The notes below the pieces were generated by a model. The model did not search any database. It was not told where the DNA came from and saw only the letters and a program-made list of their open reading frames with translations. Made by a program: the position numbers and the translations under genes. Positions 22,207 through 32,574 of a DNA stretch of 64,000 bases are shown in pieces. This DNA comes from Cladophialophora immunda (lineage: Eukaryota > Ascomycota > Eurotiomycetes > Chaetothyriales > Herpotrichiellaceae), in NCBI RefSeq assembly GCF_000835495.1, contig NW_015622542.1:4424485-4488484 (forward strand), read 5' to 3'. How positions within the stretch are numbered: the stretch's first letter is position 1; each line of letters begins with the position of its first letter.

Positions 22207-23154
22207 TCAGAGGGCCGGCTTCGGCTCCTGTTCTTTCCAGACTCGCTCGACAAAGTTCCTCGTCTCTCTCCCGATCAGGTGCGGATTGTCCTCCTGCAAA
22301 TAGTGGCTCCCGGGCCCTACGTCCACGCTGGCAATGTTCTTCATCTGGCTCGCCAGCTCCTTGGCCTTCTCCACGGATACGATAGCCCCCGGGGTGGCCC
22401 AGAACATCAGCTTCGGCACGTCGGTGGCGGCAAGCCACGCGAAGTACGCGCGGACGAGCCCCGCCACGTCCGGCGGGTGGTCGTCGAAGGGGATCTCGTT
22501 GGGGAACCGGTAGATCGGCTCGCGCGTCGCCGGGTCGACAAAGGGAGCCCGGTAGTGCGCGAGCTCGGCGTCGGTTAGGCCGCGCACGACGCCGAGCTTG
22601 GCCAGGACGAGCTCGATGAAGGCGTTCTCCTGCACGATGAGCCGGCGCCCGACCCCCTCGGTGCGGAAGTTCTGGAACACCTGCCGGCCGCCCTGGAGGT
22701 CGTCCAGCTTCATCCCCGCGAGGATGAACTCCATGAACACCAGCCCGGCCACCCGCGCCTCGTGGCGGCTCGCCCAGTGGAACCCGAGGGCGCTGCCCCA
22801 GTCGTGAAGCACCAGGAACACCTTGTTCGGCTTCTCGGCGTCTGCGTCGAGGACGACGGCGTCCATGAACGCGTCGAAGTACCGGATGTGGTCGCGCACG
22901 TAGTACGTGTTGGCGGGCATTTTCCCGGAATCGCCAAACCCCACGAGGTCGGGCGCCACACATCTCGCGATCGGCGACAGGTGCGGGATGATGTTGCGCC
23001 AGAGGTAGGACGAGGTTGGGTTGCCGTGCATCAAGACTATTGTCGGCGACGCGGGAGTCGGGGCTCCGGTGTCTACGTATGCCATTGTCGAGTCGAGGAC
23101 GGGGACTCTTTGCTTGGTGAAGGGGAACTCGGCCGAGATTTCTTGAGATGCCAT
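22207..23154 (-). CDS. Haloalkane dehalogenase-type alpha/beta hydrolase
   Basis: A 315-residue single-exon enzyme. It carries the complete haloalkane dehalogenase subfamily II (DhaA/LinB-type) arrangement: oxyanion/halide Asn45 in HGNPTSS, nucleophile Asp118 and halide-binding Trp119 in HDWGSA, acid Glu142 in VFMEF and base His284 in GSHYLQEDNP. These enzymes swap a carbon-bound halogen for hydroxyl without a cofactor. The cap domain lies between about residues 145 and 240. No signal peptide is visible. The gene is strikingly GC-rich, with long open frames on other strands, unlike its flanks. Related fungal proteins may instead act on other small esters or epoxides, so activity is not certain despite the full residue set. 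Confidence 0.87.
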   Translation of the reverse strand: MASQEISAEFPFTKQRVPVLDSTMAYVDTGAPTPASPTIVLMHGNPTSSYLWRNIIPHLSPIARCVAPDLVGFGDSGKMPANTYYVRDHIRYFDAFMDAVVLDADAEKPNKVFLVLHDWGSALGFHWASRHEARVAGLVFMEFILAGMKLDDLQGGRQVFQNFRTEGVGRRLIVQENAFIELVLAKLGVVRGLTDAELAHYRAPFVDPATREPIYRFPNEIPFDDHPPDVAGLVRAYFAWLAATDVPKLMFWATPGAIVSVEKAKELASQMKNIASVDVGPGSHYLQEDNPHLIGRETRNFVERVWKEQEPKPAL

Positions 23155-24858
23155 AATGACTTTTGAGGATGGAGTTGCAGCTTCGAGAGACAGCGTACCG
23201 AGTTAGAGAGAGTTCTTAAAAAGGTGTCGAGAGCTATGTGTGTGCTTGAAGAGAGCTTGTCAGCCCACGCACCGCGTCTGGAATAGTTATATCCTCGCAC
23301 CGTGCTAACGTCGGAGCGCGCCCTACTGACGGCGTATTCGCACTGCAATTTGAGCGGTTCAGTAATCCCAACGCTGATTATTTATCGGTTCTACAATAGG
23401 GTTTACGACCTCGTTTGGCGGGAAAACTTACGCCGAGTCGATCTGCAATGAAAGGGTTCAATGAACTCTCGCTTTCCCATCTCTTGCCTCATTGACACGT
23501 TCGTCACGGTACGATGTATTCAGCGGATGTCTTTTTTCCGTACCTTCCGGGCTGCACCTCTGCCACGAGGACACAATACATCGAAGACAGGATACATCTT
23601 CGACCTCGCCAACATCGATGCGACGATGCGCTTCCATGACCCGACCACGCCATGTCATAGTGCATTGAAACACTCGGGACAACCACTTGCGAGCTCTCCG
23701 TCTTTCGTCCGCGGCAGATAAACAGAGCAAAGACGCGGATACAAAACACACCGCAGTCCGTGGGAGTAAGAGGTTGATGGAAGCTGTTGACCATGCGCTA
23801 GTCTGCCTTTGCCCCTTTCGCTATTTGTTGGAACGATTTAGCTCCAGGCAACAATCGCCCTAGCGAGGGATTAGCACCATCAGCGCAGACCCACATCTAG
23901 ACTACGAGGGACGTGCAGACTCATGATATGGGGGAGGCTGCATCGAGGCTCAGCTGTGGTTGGGACGGACGAATTCTTCTGAGCCAGCGTCACGGGTTTC
24001 GGAGGGTTGCGGTCCGTAGAATTGCAGATGGCTGTCATACGATGGATAGTCGAAGAACCTCAGCTCCAAGTTCTATTCCCGCCCACTCTGTTTGATAACG
24101 TTATCCCCTTCGAGGCTCCCCGAGCGTCCGAGCCGAGGTCGCTGGAGAGTCAGGGTTGGGCCTTTATCCTCGCGTGTTGCCCCAAGGGGACTCCTTCGTG
24201 AAGCTTGCCTGGGTCGTATTCGCCTCGGATGCCGCCAAACCTTGTGCCTCTTACAAATTGGGTAGAATGTGGAAGCAGCCATTTCGTCCGTGACAAGAGT
24301 GACAGGTAGTCAGCCACCCTTGAAGAGGACACGAAACAGTGCAGCGCGGCCGGTCGGGAGGATTTGGCGCGTTCGTACCCCTGGGAATCGCAGCCTTGCC
24401 GAGGTTCGCGCACATAACCCGATCCACGCATCCTCTGTTCAATGTCTGTGTACAATGTAGAGGCTTTTACTGGTACATAGGTAGTATGATGAACAACGGT
24501 GCTTCTATTTGAGCGCGCTCAGAGCTTCGGAGCCCTCACAGGGTGAGGGTATAGAGGAGCATATAGGTGATTGCACCTGGGAGTCATTCGCCGACGGCTT
24601 CCTTTATATCTGTTGAAGGTAAGTATGTGGACGTTGCTTGTTCACGTATCGAAGCTTTCTGAATGGTCATGGGCACGATTTAAAGAAGTCAGAAGCTATC
24701 ATTCCGTAATTTAAAGCCTGAAAGTCTGGCCGGCTCAGAGGCTCATTCATCAATCAGAAGCAGTGTAAGGCCAAGAAATCCGCTTCACATTATAGAAACA
24801 AAACCAACAGCAACCTCGACAGAGTCTCAGTTCGTATCTGTAGAGATGGGAAACTCCG
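23155..24858. other. Intergenic, 1.7 kb without supported gene
   Basis: It holds the promoter of the dehalogenase-type gene on the left and the 3' flank of the NACHT gene on the right. Several frames of 60-100 codons exist on both strands (for example 23458-23794 and 24150-24455), without motifs, splice pattern or consistent frame. No repeat or transposon ends were recognised. Confidence 0.5.
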
Positions 24859-27800
24859 CTACGCATTCTCGATGTTGCTTTCCCGCACCGGAATCTCCGT
24901 ATGACCCTCTTGACCTTTGTGATCGGCTTCTTGCAATTCTTCCCACAGCCTTTCCAGGCCAGGAGTTGTGCGGATCTCCTCGTCCGTCCATCCAGCTGCA
25001 TGAATTGCATCGAGGCCATTGCTGAAGGCACGAAATTCGCCTTTGTATAGTTCTCTAAGATCATCCAGAGTGTGATCATTTAGATCAAACAGGAGCTCGG
25101 GGGGATCTCCATGCCCACTGTAAAACAGGTGTATTCGACCTTTCAAAACTTTGTTAGGAGATATGCGCCACGATATCGGCGGCTGGAACCAGAGAATTTG
25201 TTTCTGTGTGCTTACTGCGCCTGAGTTGAGCCATGTGCTTTCAATGACATTTGCAGGCTCATCAGCAAACTCTGTGACCATGTCCAAAACGCTCCATTTG
25301 CACAAAATGAAAGCATTTGATATGCTCGGTTCTAGGCATTCTTGACAGTATGACTTTCCCTGTCCCCATTCGAAGCAACAGGTGAGGCCGCTCTTTGGAT
25401 CAGCCCCGGCTTCAAGCAATTGCGGCACCAGGGATCTAAAGTCATTGCCCTGCCGGAACGATACCCCAGTTATGACTGCTGTCCAGATCGTCAGGGAGTT
25501 AAGACCGGCTTTTGGATGGAGGATCTGGTTGGGGTCAGCCCCCAGCTGAATCAGCAGCAGGCCGATCTGAATAACATTAAATCTGCTAAGTTGACCATAA
25601 GCCCACCAAACAAGCAACTCGTTGATGTAATCCCGGTCATTCGCGAGGCCGTCTTCATTCAGCTTGTTCATCACGTACTGCGGATGACAAAAGTTAAAGA
25701 AGAGCTTGATGTAGTCTACCTCGCCGAGCCTCCCTCGCATAAGAAGTCTTGGGTCCAGTTCATGCATATCCCACAGACCCCAGGCGAAGAGTTGCCTGCA
25801 GATGGCTTCCAGCTCTGAACAGTATTGGGTGATTGTATCCGGCTCCATTTGCGACAGAGCTGGGAACAACATCCAAGCACTTTCATCGAAAGTCGGTCCT
25901 TGAGGAGCAAGAAAACTTAAGATGAGATCTGATCTGAGGAACTGCATGACAAGCTCTTCTTCCGTACACAGCCGAGCGCGCAGCAATTCTTGGCCTGCGG
26001 AGGTGTTGAGAAATTCTGCAGCCGTCCGGTGCACAAAGTCCACGAATATTGTCTGATTTGCGAGCCCCTGGTCCAACCAGCGTTCAATGATATCAGGCTG
26101 TATCTTAGGGGTGCGGTGTTCCAGCCTTTCTTTGGCTGCTTTGATATGCTCATCCAACCTCGGGTAAGAAGGGAGTCGCATAACCTCTAAAAATCCAGCA
26201 CAACATGCTGCAATTCTTTTCTCCGTTTTTTCGTAATTCACTTTTAGCTCAAGTTGCTCAATCCTCCAAGAGGCTGCTGGTTTTGAGAAACTTGCATGTA
26301 GATCGTCGTCAACCATGATGGCCATTCGGACCAGGCTTTTTGGTCCAAATTGCTGGATGATTCTGAGATAAAGTGCAGCTTCCTGGGCATATATGGGATA
26401 ATCGTCCGCCATTCTTCTCCACATGTGTGTGTAGAGGTCAAAGATCCCAGACGGCAGCTGGTCAAGACGTTCCCGTAAGGTATCCCAGCGGTCCTCGTTC
26501 TTGATTCCACGTAACAACGATTGGACAGCTAGGGTGACCCAGAGGAACACCCCTTCGGCTTTGACACCGACATCGTTCAAAAGTCGAGATACCTGCGTCG
26601 AATGTTCGTCACCGAGCTGAACCGTCAAGGGATTCCTGAGTAATTTGTCTTCAACATAGCGTCTAATATCCGCCTTCGTCAGATTTTGCATCACAAGGTT
26701 AGGACAGCCCTGATACAACTCTCTAAGGTTGATCTGGGGTCGACTGGATATGCACATCTTTATGCGATTCTGACCATTCAATACGTCTTGTAAAGACCTA
26801 ATGGCCTCGGTTCCATCCACATCATCTTGGAATTCGTCAAGTCCGTCCAGGAAGAAACAGAACCGTTGGTCCACGGCATGCACGATCAATTGTAGGAGGT
26901 GAAGTAACTGCTTGTTGGTCCATATGACCGGTAGCGCTGGGATGTGAGGTTGGATAACATCGGACCAGACCTGGAGCGCCTTGGACTGATCGATATCCTC
27001 GAGGAGTTGATATATCAAGGAGCGTAGAAGACCGACGCGGCTTTTCTGCAGTTCGACACCGGCTTCCCAGAAGAAGAAAGACAGTATGGTCACTGGCTGT
27101 CCTGAGGATTCCAGTCCTTCCAATGTCCTTCGGTCATGCACGAGAAAGTTCATCAAAGTAGATTTGCCTGAGCCCGGCTTTCCGAGGATCCAGTATAACG
27201 GTTGATCATTCTGTAACCAATCGGGAAAATTGTGCCAACGTTGAGATGTGTCCTGCTTCTCAAATATCCATTCAAAGGTCTTCTCATGAGCCTCTTCGAT
27301 CTTGTCTTGTCTCAAATTGATCTCCGGAAAATGGAGGCTTTGCTTGAACTTGTCAAATTCGGCCTTTTGATGTTGAACATCCACGAGCTTGTCGATCTTC
27401 TTGTCAATTGTGTCAATGCGGTTTCTGGTGTCAATATGCTCCTGCGTGACGTGAGCTCTTGCTTGATCGCTCATCAAAGAGACCAGCTGTGCCACATTCG
27501 TGGTACCCTCTGCGATCTTCCGAGCAATTTCCTCTTGTCTTTCGTCTAACATCTTCGGGATATCTCCCTGGTTTCGGATGGTGACGCTCAATTTCTCGCT
27601 GTCCAGAATCATTAGTGGCGAGTTCCTCTATGTTCAAGATGTTGTGGTGTACCTCAGTTGAACAAGGATCTTATTATCCAGAACCTGGACCAGTCCCTCG
27701 AGCCGCCTCTTTAGCTCTTCGATACGTGACGCTCGCCATTTCAAGGCTATAGTCTTGACAAGAGCGGCTCTCCGGCCCGCCCCGGGAGCACTTTTGAGAG

Positions 27801-28083
27801 AGTTGAGCTCCTTGCTCAGAGACTCTGCTGCATCATGGACCTTTTTGCCAAGCTCGATTAGGTCGGCATCGTTTTTGGACAGCTGTGCTCTCGCCTGGAC
27901 AGACTGAGCCTTGTCAAGCGCTTCAGAGCTTTGAGACAGTTGATCACTCGTATAACTGAGATGCTCGATATCAATGGTAGTTCCATGTTTGTAAATCTGA
28001 ATGCACGTCTCTACAGCCTTGAAAGATGAGTCTACCACTTGAATGATATTGCATGCGAGACTGAGAGCGGCTACAGCCTCCAT
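24859..28083 (-). CDS. NACHT-domain STAND protein (NLR-like)
   Basis: Two exons (28083-27653, 27598-24859) encode 1056 residues. The N-terminal 140 residues start MEAVAALSLACNIIQVVD, the fungal STAND N-terminal domain, and continue as predicted coiled coil rich in KIDKL repeats. A NACHT NTPase follows, with the P-loop GKPGSGKST near residue 280, Walker B CFFLDGLDEF, and ISSRPQ as sensor. A DUF7791-like winged-helix region comes next. The C-terminal third has weak ankyrin-like helices but no clear repeat array. The frame break near 27640 is a 54-bp intron (27599-27652, GTACAC..CTAATG..ACAG), not a mutation. Fungal NLR-like proteins sense non-self and trigger cell death or incompatibility; the ligand is unknown. 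Confidence 0.85.
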
Positions 28084-28764
28084 TTTGATGACCACCGAGC
28101 TGGCGTGCACTGTGCGGCTGAACCAAATGAGGGGTCCTGGCGGTGCTTCTCAAGACGAAATTGGCTACCGGCTTCAGCACTGCGAGGTTGCTTCAAAGTG
28201 TTATAATAGTGCGCGGTCAACCTCGGTGGTTTGAGGGATCGGGAGGACATGTGAGAGTCGTGGATGTGATTTGGGAACTGTCATGGCGATGACATGGGGT
28301 TCGGAAAGAGACGTCCTCGTGCCCAAGGCAAATGCTGCCTGATTGGCAGCCTCTGTGGATAACCGCCGTGTGTAGCGTCCTGCATCGTCTGGCAGCCTCG
28401 CAAGGCAGATTCTGCAGCGGAATCAGCAAGACAAGGCTGGGCGTCACCACAGCCGTGCCGTCCACTTCGGCCATTCAATGAAAAGGTCAAGACGGTACAT
28501 GCGGCTTTGGAAAGGAAATGTAAAACAATATATCTTGGATAGTATACAGGCCAGTCTTCCAAATGCCCTGAAGCCCCCTGGAATGGGACGATCCTGGTAC
28601 ACGGATAACAGACCCTCGTGCCTCCCCAGTCCCAACTACGTGCCCGCGATACTTAGCATCAGAGTCAAGAACGGTCAGTAATGGACGGTTACCCCCATGC
28701 TGCCCTAACATGCATGTCCGCCTGGCCGGATACAAAATAGATTGCTTCGACTGAATCTTCCTGA
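28084..28764. other. Promoter region of NACHT gene
   Basis: 681 bp between the NACHT start and the stop of the next minus-strand gene. No coding frame is supported. Confidence 0.45.
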
Positions 28765-30993
28765 TCAAAATGGTACAAAATTCACCTCCCAACCAGGCTC
28801 TTCCACCGGTGCCATTCTGCCCACCACGACGCGGAATCGACCGACCATCTCGGCATTCGGCCAACCATCCTGTTGTCGATGGACGCTCTCGAGGTGTTGC
28901 ATGAAACTGCTTACGTTGCCAAAGATAGGTGTCGTTACCTGTGCGGCACCATTAACCTTGGTCGGATTAATGCTTCCATGCCCCGACTTGATGCTCCCAT
29001 TTGACCCGGCAATCGACCCAGCAACATTACTCGCCGTCCTTGATAAGTCAATCCACCCCCGACTTTTCCCTTCCGCGCAACAAAAGATGCATCCAAAACT
29101 TCCGAAACTCCCGTCCCTACCAGAGGGTGTATCGATGGGTGCCATTCCTTTCAATGAAACATGACACCTCGCGAGGAAAGCCCAACGATACCTTATACCG
29201 CCACCTTCCGAAATACGGATCCTAGGATCAAAGACTCTCTCGGGCTTTCCCTTTTTCTTTTTGTCATCAGAAGTGTTGACCGTGTTGTGGACAGGTCCCT
29301 CGAAGTTGCACTTCTCACAGCGCCAGTATGCAGTCATCCCAGACAAACCGTGTGGGCGGTTGGCAATGGTGAATGCTTTGCGCTCCATGCCGGCTTGAAG
29401 ACGAAATGCTCCCTTGCAGAATCCCAGAAGGTTTTTATCTGTAGGGAGGACGACTGGCCCGGTATTTATCAGGGGGGTGACCGAGGGCGCGGTAGACGAT
29501 GCCATGGTACGTACTGAAGGCGCACGGCCGGGAGGCGGTAACGGGTGTTTAGGAGCCACAGATTGAGGATGAGATTGAACTGGTGGTGGTGGGAGAGGAC
29601 CACTTGGTGGTGGTGTACGAGCTGGCTCGATTGGAATGGGTGCAGACACAGACGGACGAGAGTGAAATTCTCGCGATAGCGTTGTAGTGTCAGCTTGGGA
29701 TCGAACTGGTCGTCGAGGAATTTCTCGGTCCACTCTCGTTGCAACGCCAAGTGAATCAGATCTCGGTTCTCGTCTTGGTGGTCTGCTATTTTCTTGAAGG
29801 TATCGCACATACTCAAAGCTGCTGTGGTTAGAGGCTTGTGCTCTCGAGGAGTAAGAGGTAGAAGCCTGTCTCTCCGGGCTCGTTGGCTGATACATGTCGT
29901 AGATGGTACCATTGCTGAATTGCCTGCCATCCTCCCGGTTAATATGGTCCCCGTAGTCATCAGGCCCAAATCGATCTCTTGAACCCTGACTTTGATGGCC
30001 GCTAGACGCTCGGGAGAGATCGGGAGACGAAGGCGTGTGGCTGTTCTTACCCGTGGAGATATAGGATTCTCGATGGATATCTTGTGTACTTGCGGGGGGT
30101 GGCACAACAGGCTGGCCACCGGGCTGAGGAAACATCAGCAAGATGTTGTCATCGGATGCCAGAGCCTGCGATGACCTTCGTCGCAAACTTCGGTCATCGG
30201 CTTCGTCAATCCTGTGAACTCCCACAGAGGGTATGTTCACATGAAACCCGGCGGCTGGCCTATGGGCCGTGGTGGACTGAGGATGTAGATATTGCTCCTG
30301 AGAGCCCCCGGAACTAATCGACGTTTTTCGTTCTTCAAATGGTTGACGGAAAGATGGCGAAATGCAAAGCTGACCAAACTGCTCCGCCACCGGGTCGGGT
30401 GTGCGAGGAGCAGGAAAGGCGGCTGATGAGTGAGTGCTGCGGCTGCTTGAATAGCCCAGGGACGGTGAGAGAGGAGGCAGCAGTCCAGGGGCTGACGAGT
30501 AAGACAAGGTTTGGGGGTAGAATGCCTGTGCTCTCATCGCGTCCGAAAGTCGCTGAGACAATTGGCCCAGGCAGACACCAGCATTCACTCGACAATCATC
30601 CGACGCTGCTTGGAGCGCAAGAAAATCAAGTTCAATCCCGTCCATATACACTGTCCTTAAGGTGATGATCAGAGACATTTGTAAGGTGATCAAGACATCT
30701 TTCAGTTGCTCCCGCGCTTGTATATCACCACAGGCGTAAGGCTCTCCGAACCGTTTGAGGTCGTGCTCATAGTGGCCACGGACAATGATGGGCCCAAGGG
30801 CAAGAGATTCCAGAAGGTCTCGAGTCGCTTCTTCCGGCAATTGCATGCCGTCGCTATTCGTTCTTTGGTCACGGATTCGCTGGACCAGTTTCGTGGCATC
30901 ATCGAACGCTGCGATAACTGGCAACAGAGGTTAGCCAGAGCTTCCTCTAGGAGATAGGAACGTACCAGCTCGAACCAGGGAGGAGATATCCAT
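28765..30993 (-). CDS. Fungal protein of unknown function with Cys/His C-terminal region
   Basis: Two exons (30993-30966, 30917-28765; 48-bp intron) encode 726 residues. I recognise it only as a type widespread in ascomycetes. About residues 1-150 are helical and begin MDISSLVRAVIAAFDDATKL. Residues 150-480 are Ser/Pro/Arg-rich and probably disordered, with a PPPSGPLPPPPVQ stretch. The last 200 residues are ordered: CEKCNFEG, FGCIFCCAEG and HLESVHRQ suggest one or two zinc-binding fingers. The short first exon is chosen because the longer frame starts only with TTG and the splice join keeps the helix. A role in signalling or chromatin is possible but unsupported. Confidence 0.72.
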
Positions 30994-32574
30994 CTCGGCC
31001 TGATTCCTCCCGGGCGAGGGATCTGAGCAGAACCTGTAGTCGGCTAGGTAGTCAACTCATGGCGCAGATCCGCGCTCGCGTCGACTGCAACGGCGCAATA
31101 CATTCGGAAGCAAGGTATCAGGACAGGAGACACGGATAGAATTGATCAGACGAGAGCAAACGGAACGGAACACGACTCAGGACCAGGGTAAGTCCAGTGC
31201 CTTTTTGCGGTCGGCCAGGCGCAGGCGCGCCCGATTGCCTCCCATGGTAGCCTTACCTTTCGAAAGTGCGGTGTTGCCTCCAAACAGTGCTGAGCAGCTG
31301 GGTCAGTGATTGCAACGGTTGCACAAAGCCAATTCGAGGCAGGGAAGAGGGATCTGGTTGGGCCATGCAAAGAAGATGCGTGGAGCAAATGCCAGGACAG
31401 GAATCGGCGTGCATTAGTGCCCATGGTGAATGAACAGGGAAGAAGAGATTCAGAAGAAGTGTGTGGACGGATTGAAGCTGTGATCAAGTTCGAGGCCCCG
31501 GATGGCAAGTTGCGGAGGGGCACCAGGCACCCACCCAGGGGAGAGGAGAGCCCTGGGTTCCACTGCCAAGGGCCCAGCCTAGGCGGGGGGGAATGGGTTC
31601 TTACCGAAAACAGGCGAATAAGGGCCATTGATAGGCGTGCCCCCCTCCGTCTTTCGGCCCCTGAACGGTTCTTTCCTTTGTTCTGCGCCCTAGGTACCCG
31701 TCGACGGGACGGCACTGATGCTTGGAGTGCCTCTGCTTTCCTCCACTGATAGACAAAGCAGCCCTCTACGAGTACATCCTGTTGCTCATCACGTTTCACC
31801 TATTACAAACTTGGTCAAGGCTTTCAGTGGTGAAGTGAAGTTCGCGTTAGAACTCGACAGGTGAGGTGCCCGCCGGAGAGCCATTACTGACGCCGAGTCA
31901 CAAGCAGAAGGCGTTGAGGCGCCCTCGTCTTCAAGCCAGTCAGCATCATCGCCGTTGTCAGTGATCCCTTCTCCCACTAGCCCGACCTCGTGCAAAAGCT
32001 GGGATTCAGCTCCTTCTCCAACGCGGTGGAGATGAGACCCGTGATCTGAGGTAACGCAATCTCAGCCTCAAATTCCAGAATTATCAGCCTGTTACACGAA
32101 CGGCGCGCATCGGTAGCTAAACGAGGTTGCGTAGCGATGCTCCATATTCCGTGCATTGTACCGGCTCCTTACCGAACAGTATCCTTCTGTTGCCACCAAG
32201 GTGCGAATGTCCTGCGACGCTATCATCAAATCCTCACCCTGGCGGTGGCTTGACAATAGCTGGCACGAAGAGGAGCGGAGGAGGAAGCAAGAACCGATTA
32301 ACGATACTTCAAGATTGAATTAGAGAAATGAATGCCGCTTTCATTATCTCCACAGGGTGCGCTGGACTTGCTGTCCTCGCCACTATCTTTACACAAAGGA
32401 CACCAAAAAAAAAAGAAATCTAATGCTGTGGTAGTTCAACCCATGCTGTCCCATACCGAACCTTGTTCGACTCTCCCCATGCGCCCGATTTTGCTATCCT
32501 CGCTCCCTTTTCGGAAACACCTCCGCAAAAGCAAACAACGCCCCGTCAAGAAGCAAAGACAATGCTGTGATTAA
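30994..32574. other. Long 5' region of unknown-function gene and 3' flank of FAS beta
   Basis: 1.58 kb without a supported gene. Frames at 31146-31799 (minus) and 31306-31749 (plus) overlap each other, are Arg/Pro-rich and show no family. A G/C-rich stretch lies around 31500-31600. A long leader or promoter for the minus-strand gene is likely. Confidence 0.45.

Noticed and set aside
22085..23166. Overlapping long frames at 22085-22963 and 22762-23166
   Set aside because: Arg/Ala/Pro-rich shadows of the GC-rich dehalogenase-type gene, whose own frame has all catalytic residues.
27599..27660. First NACHT gene as a pseudogene with two stops
   Set aside because: A normal 54-bp intron with branch point and CAG acceptor removes both stops and keeps the frame.
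31146..31799. Possible gene in the gap upstream of the unknown-function gene
   Set aside because: Frames overlap on both strands, are low-complexity and Arg/Pro-rich, and show no motif or splice support.
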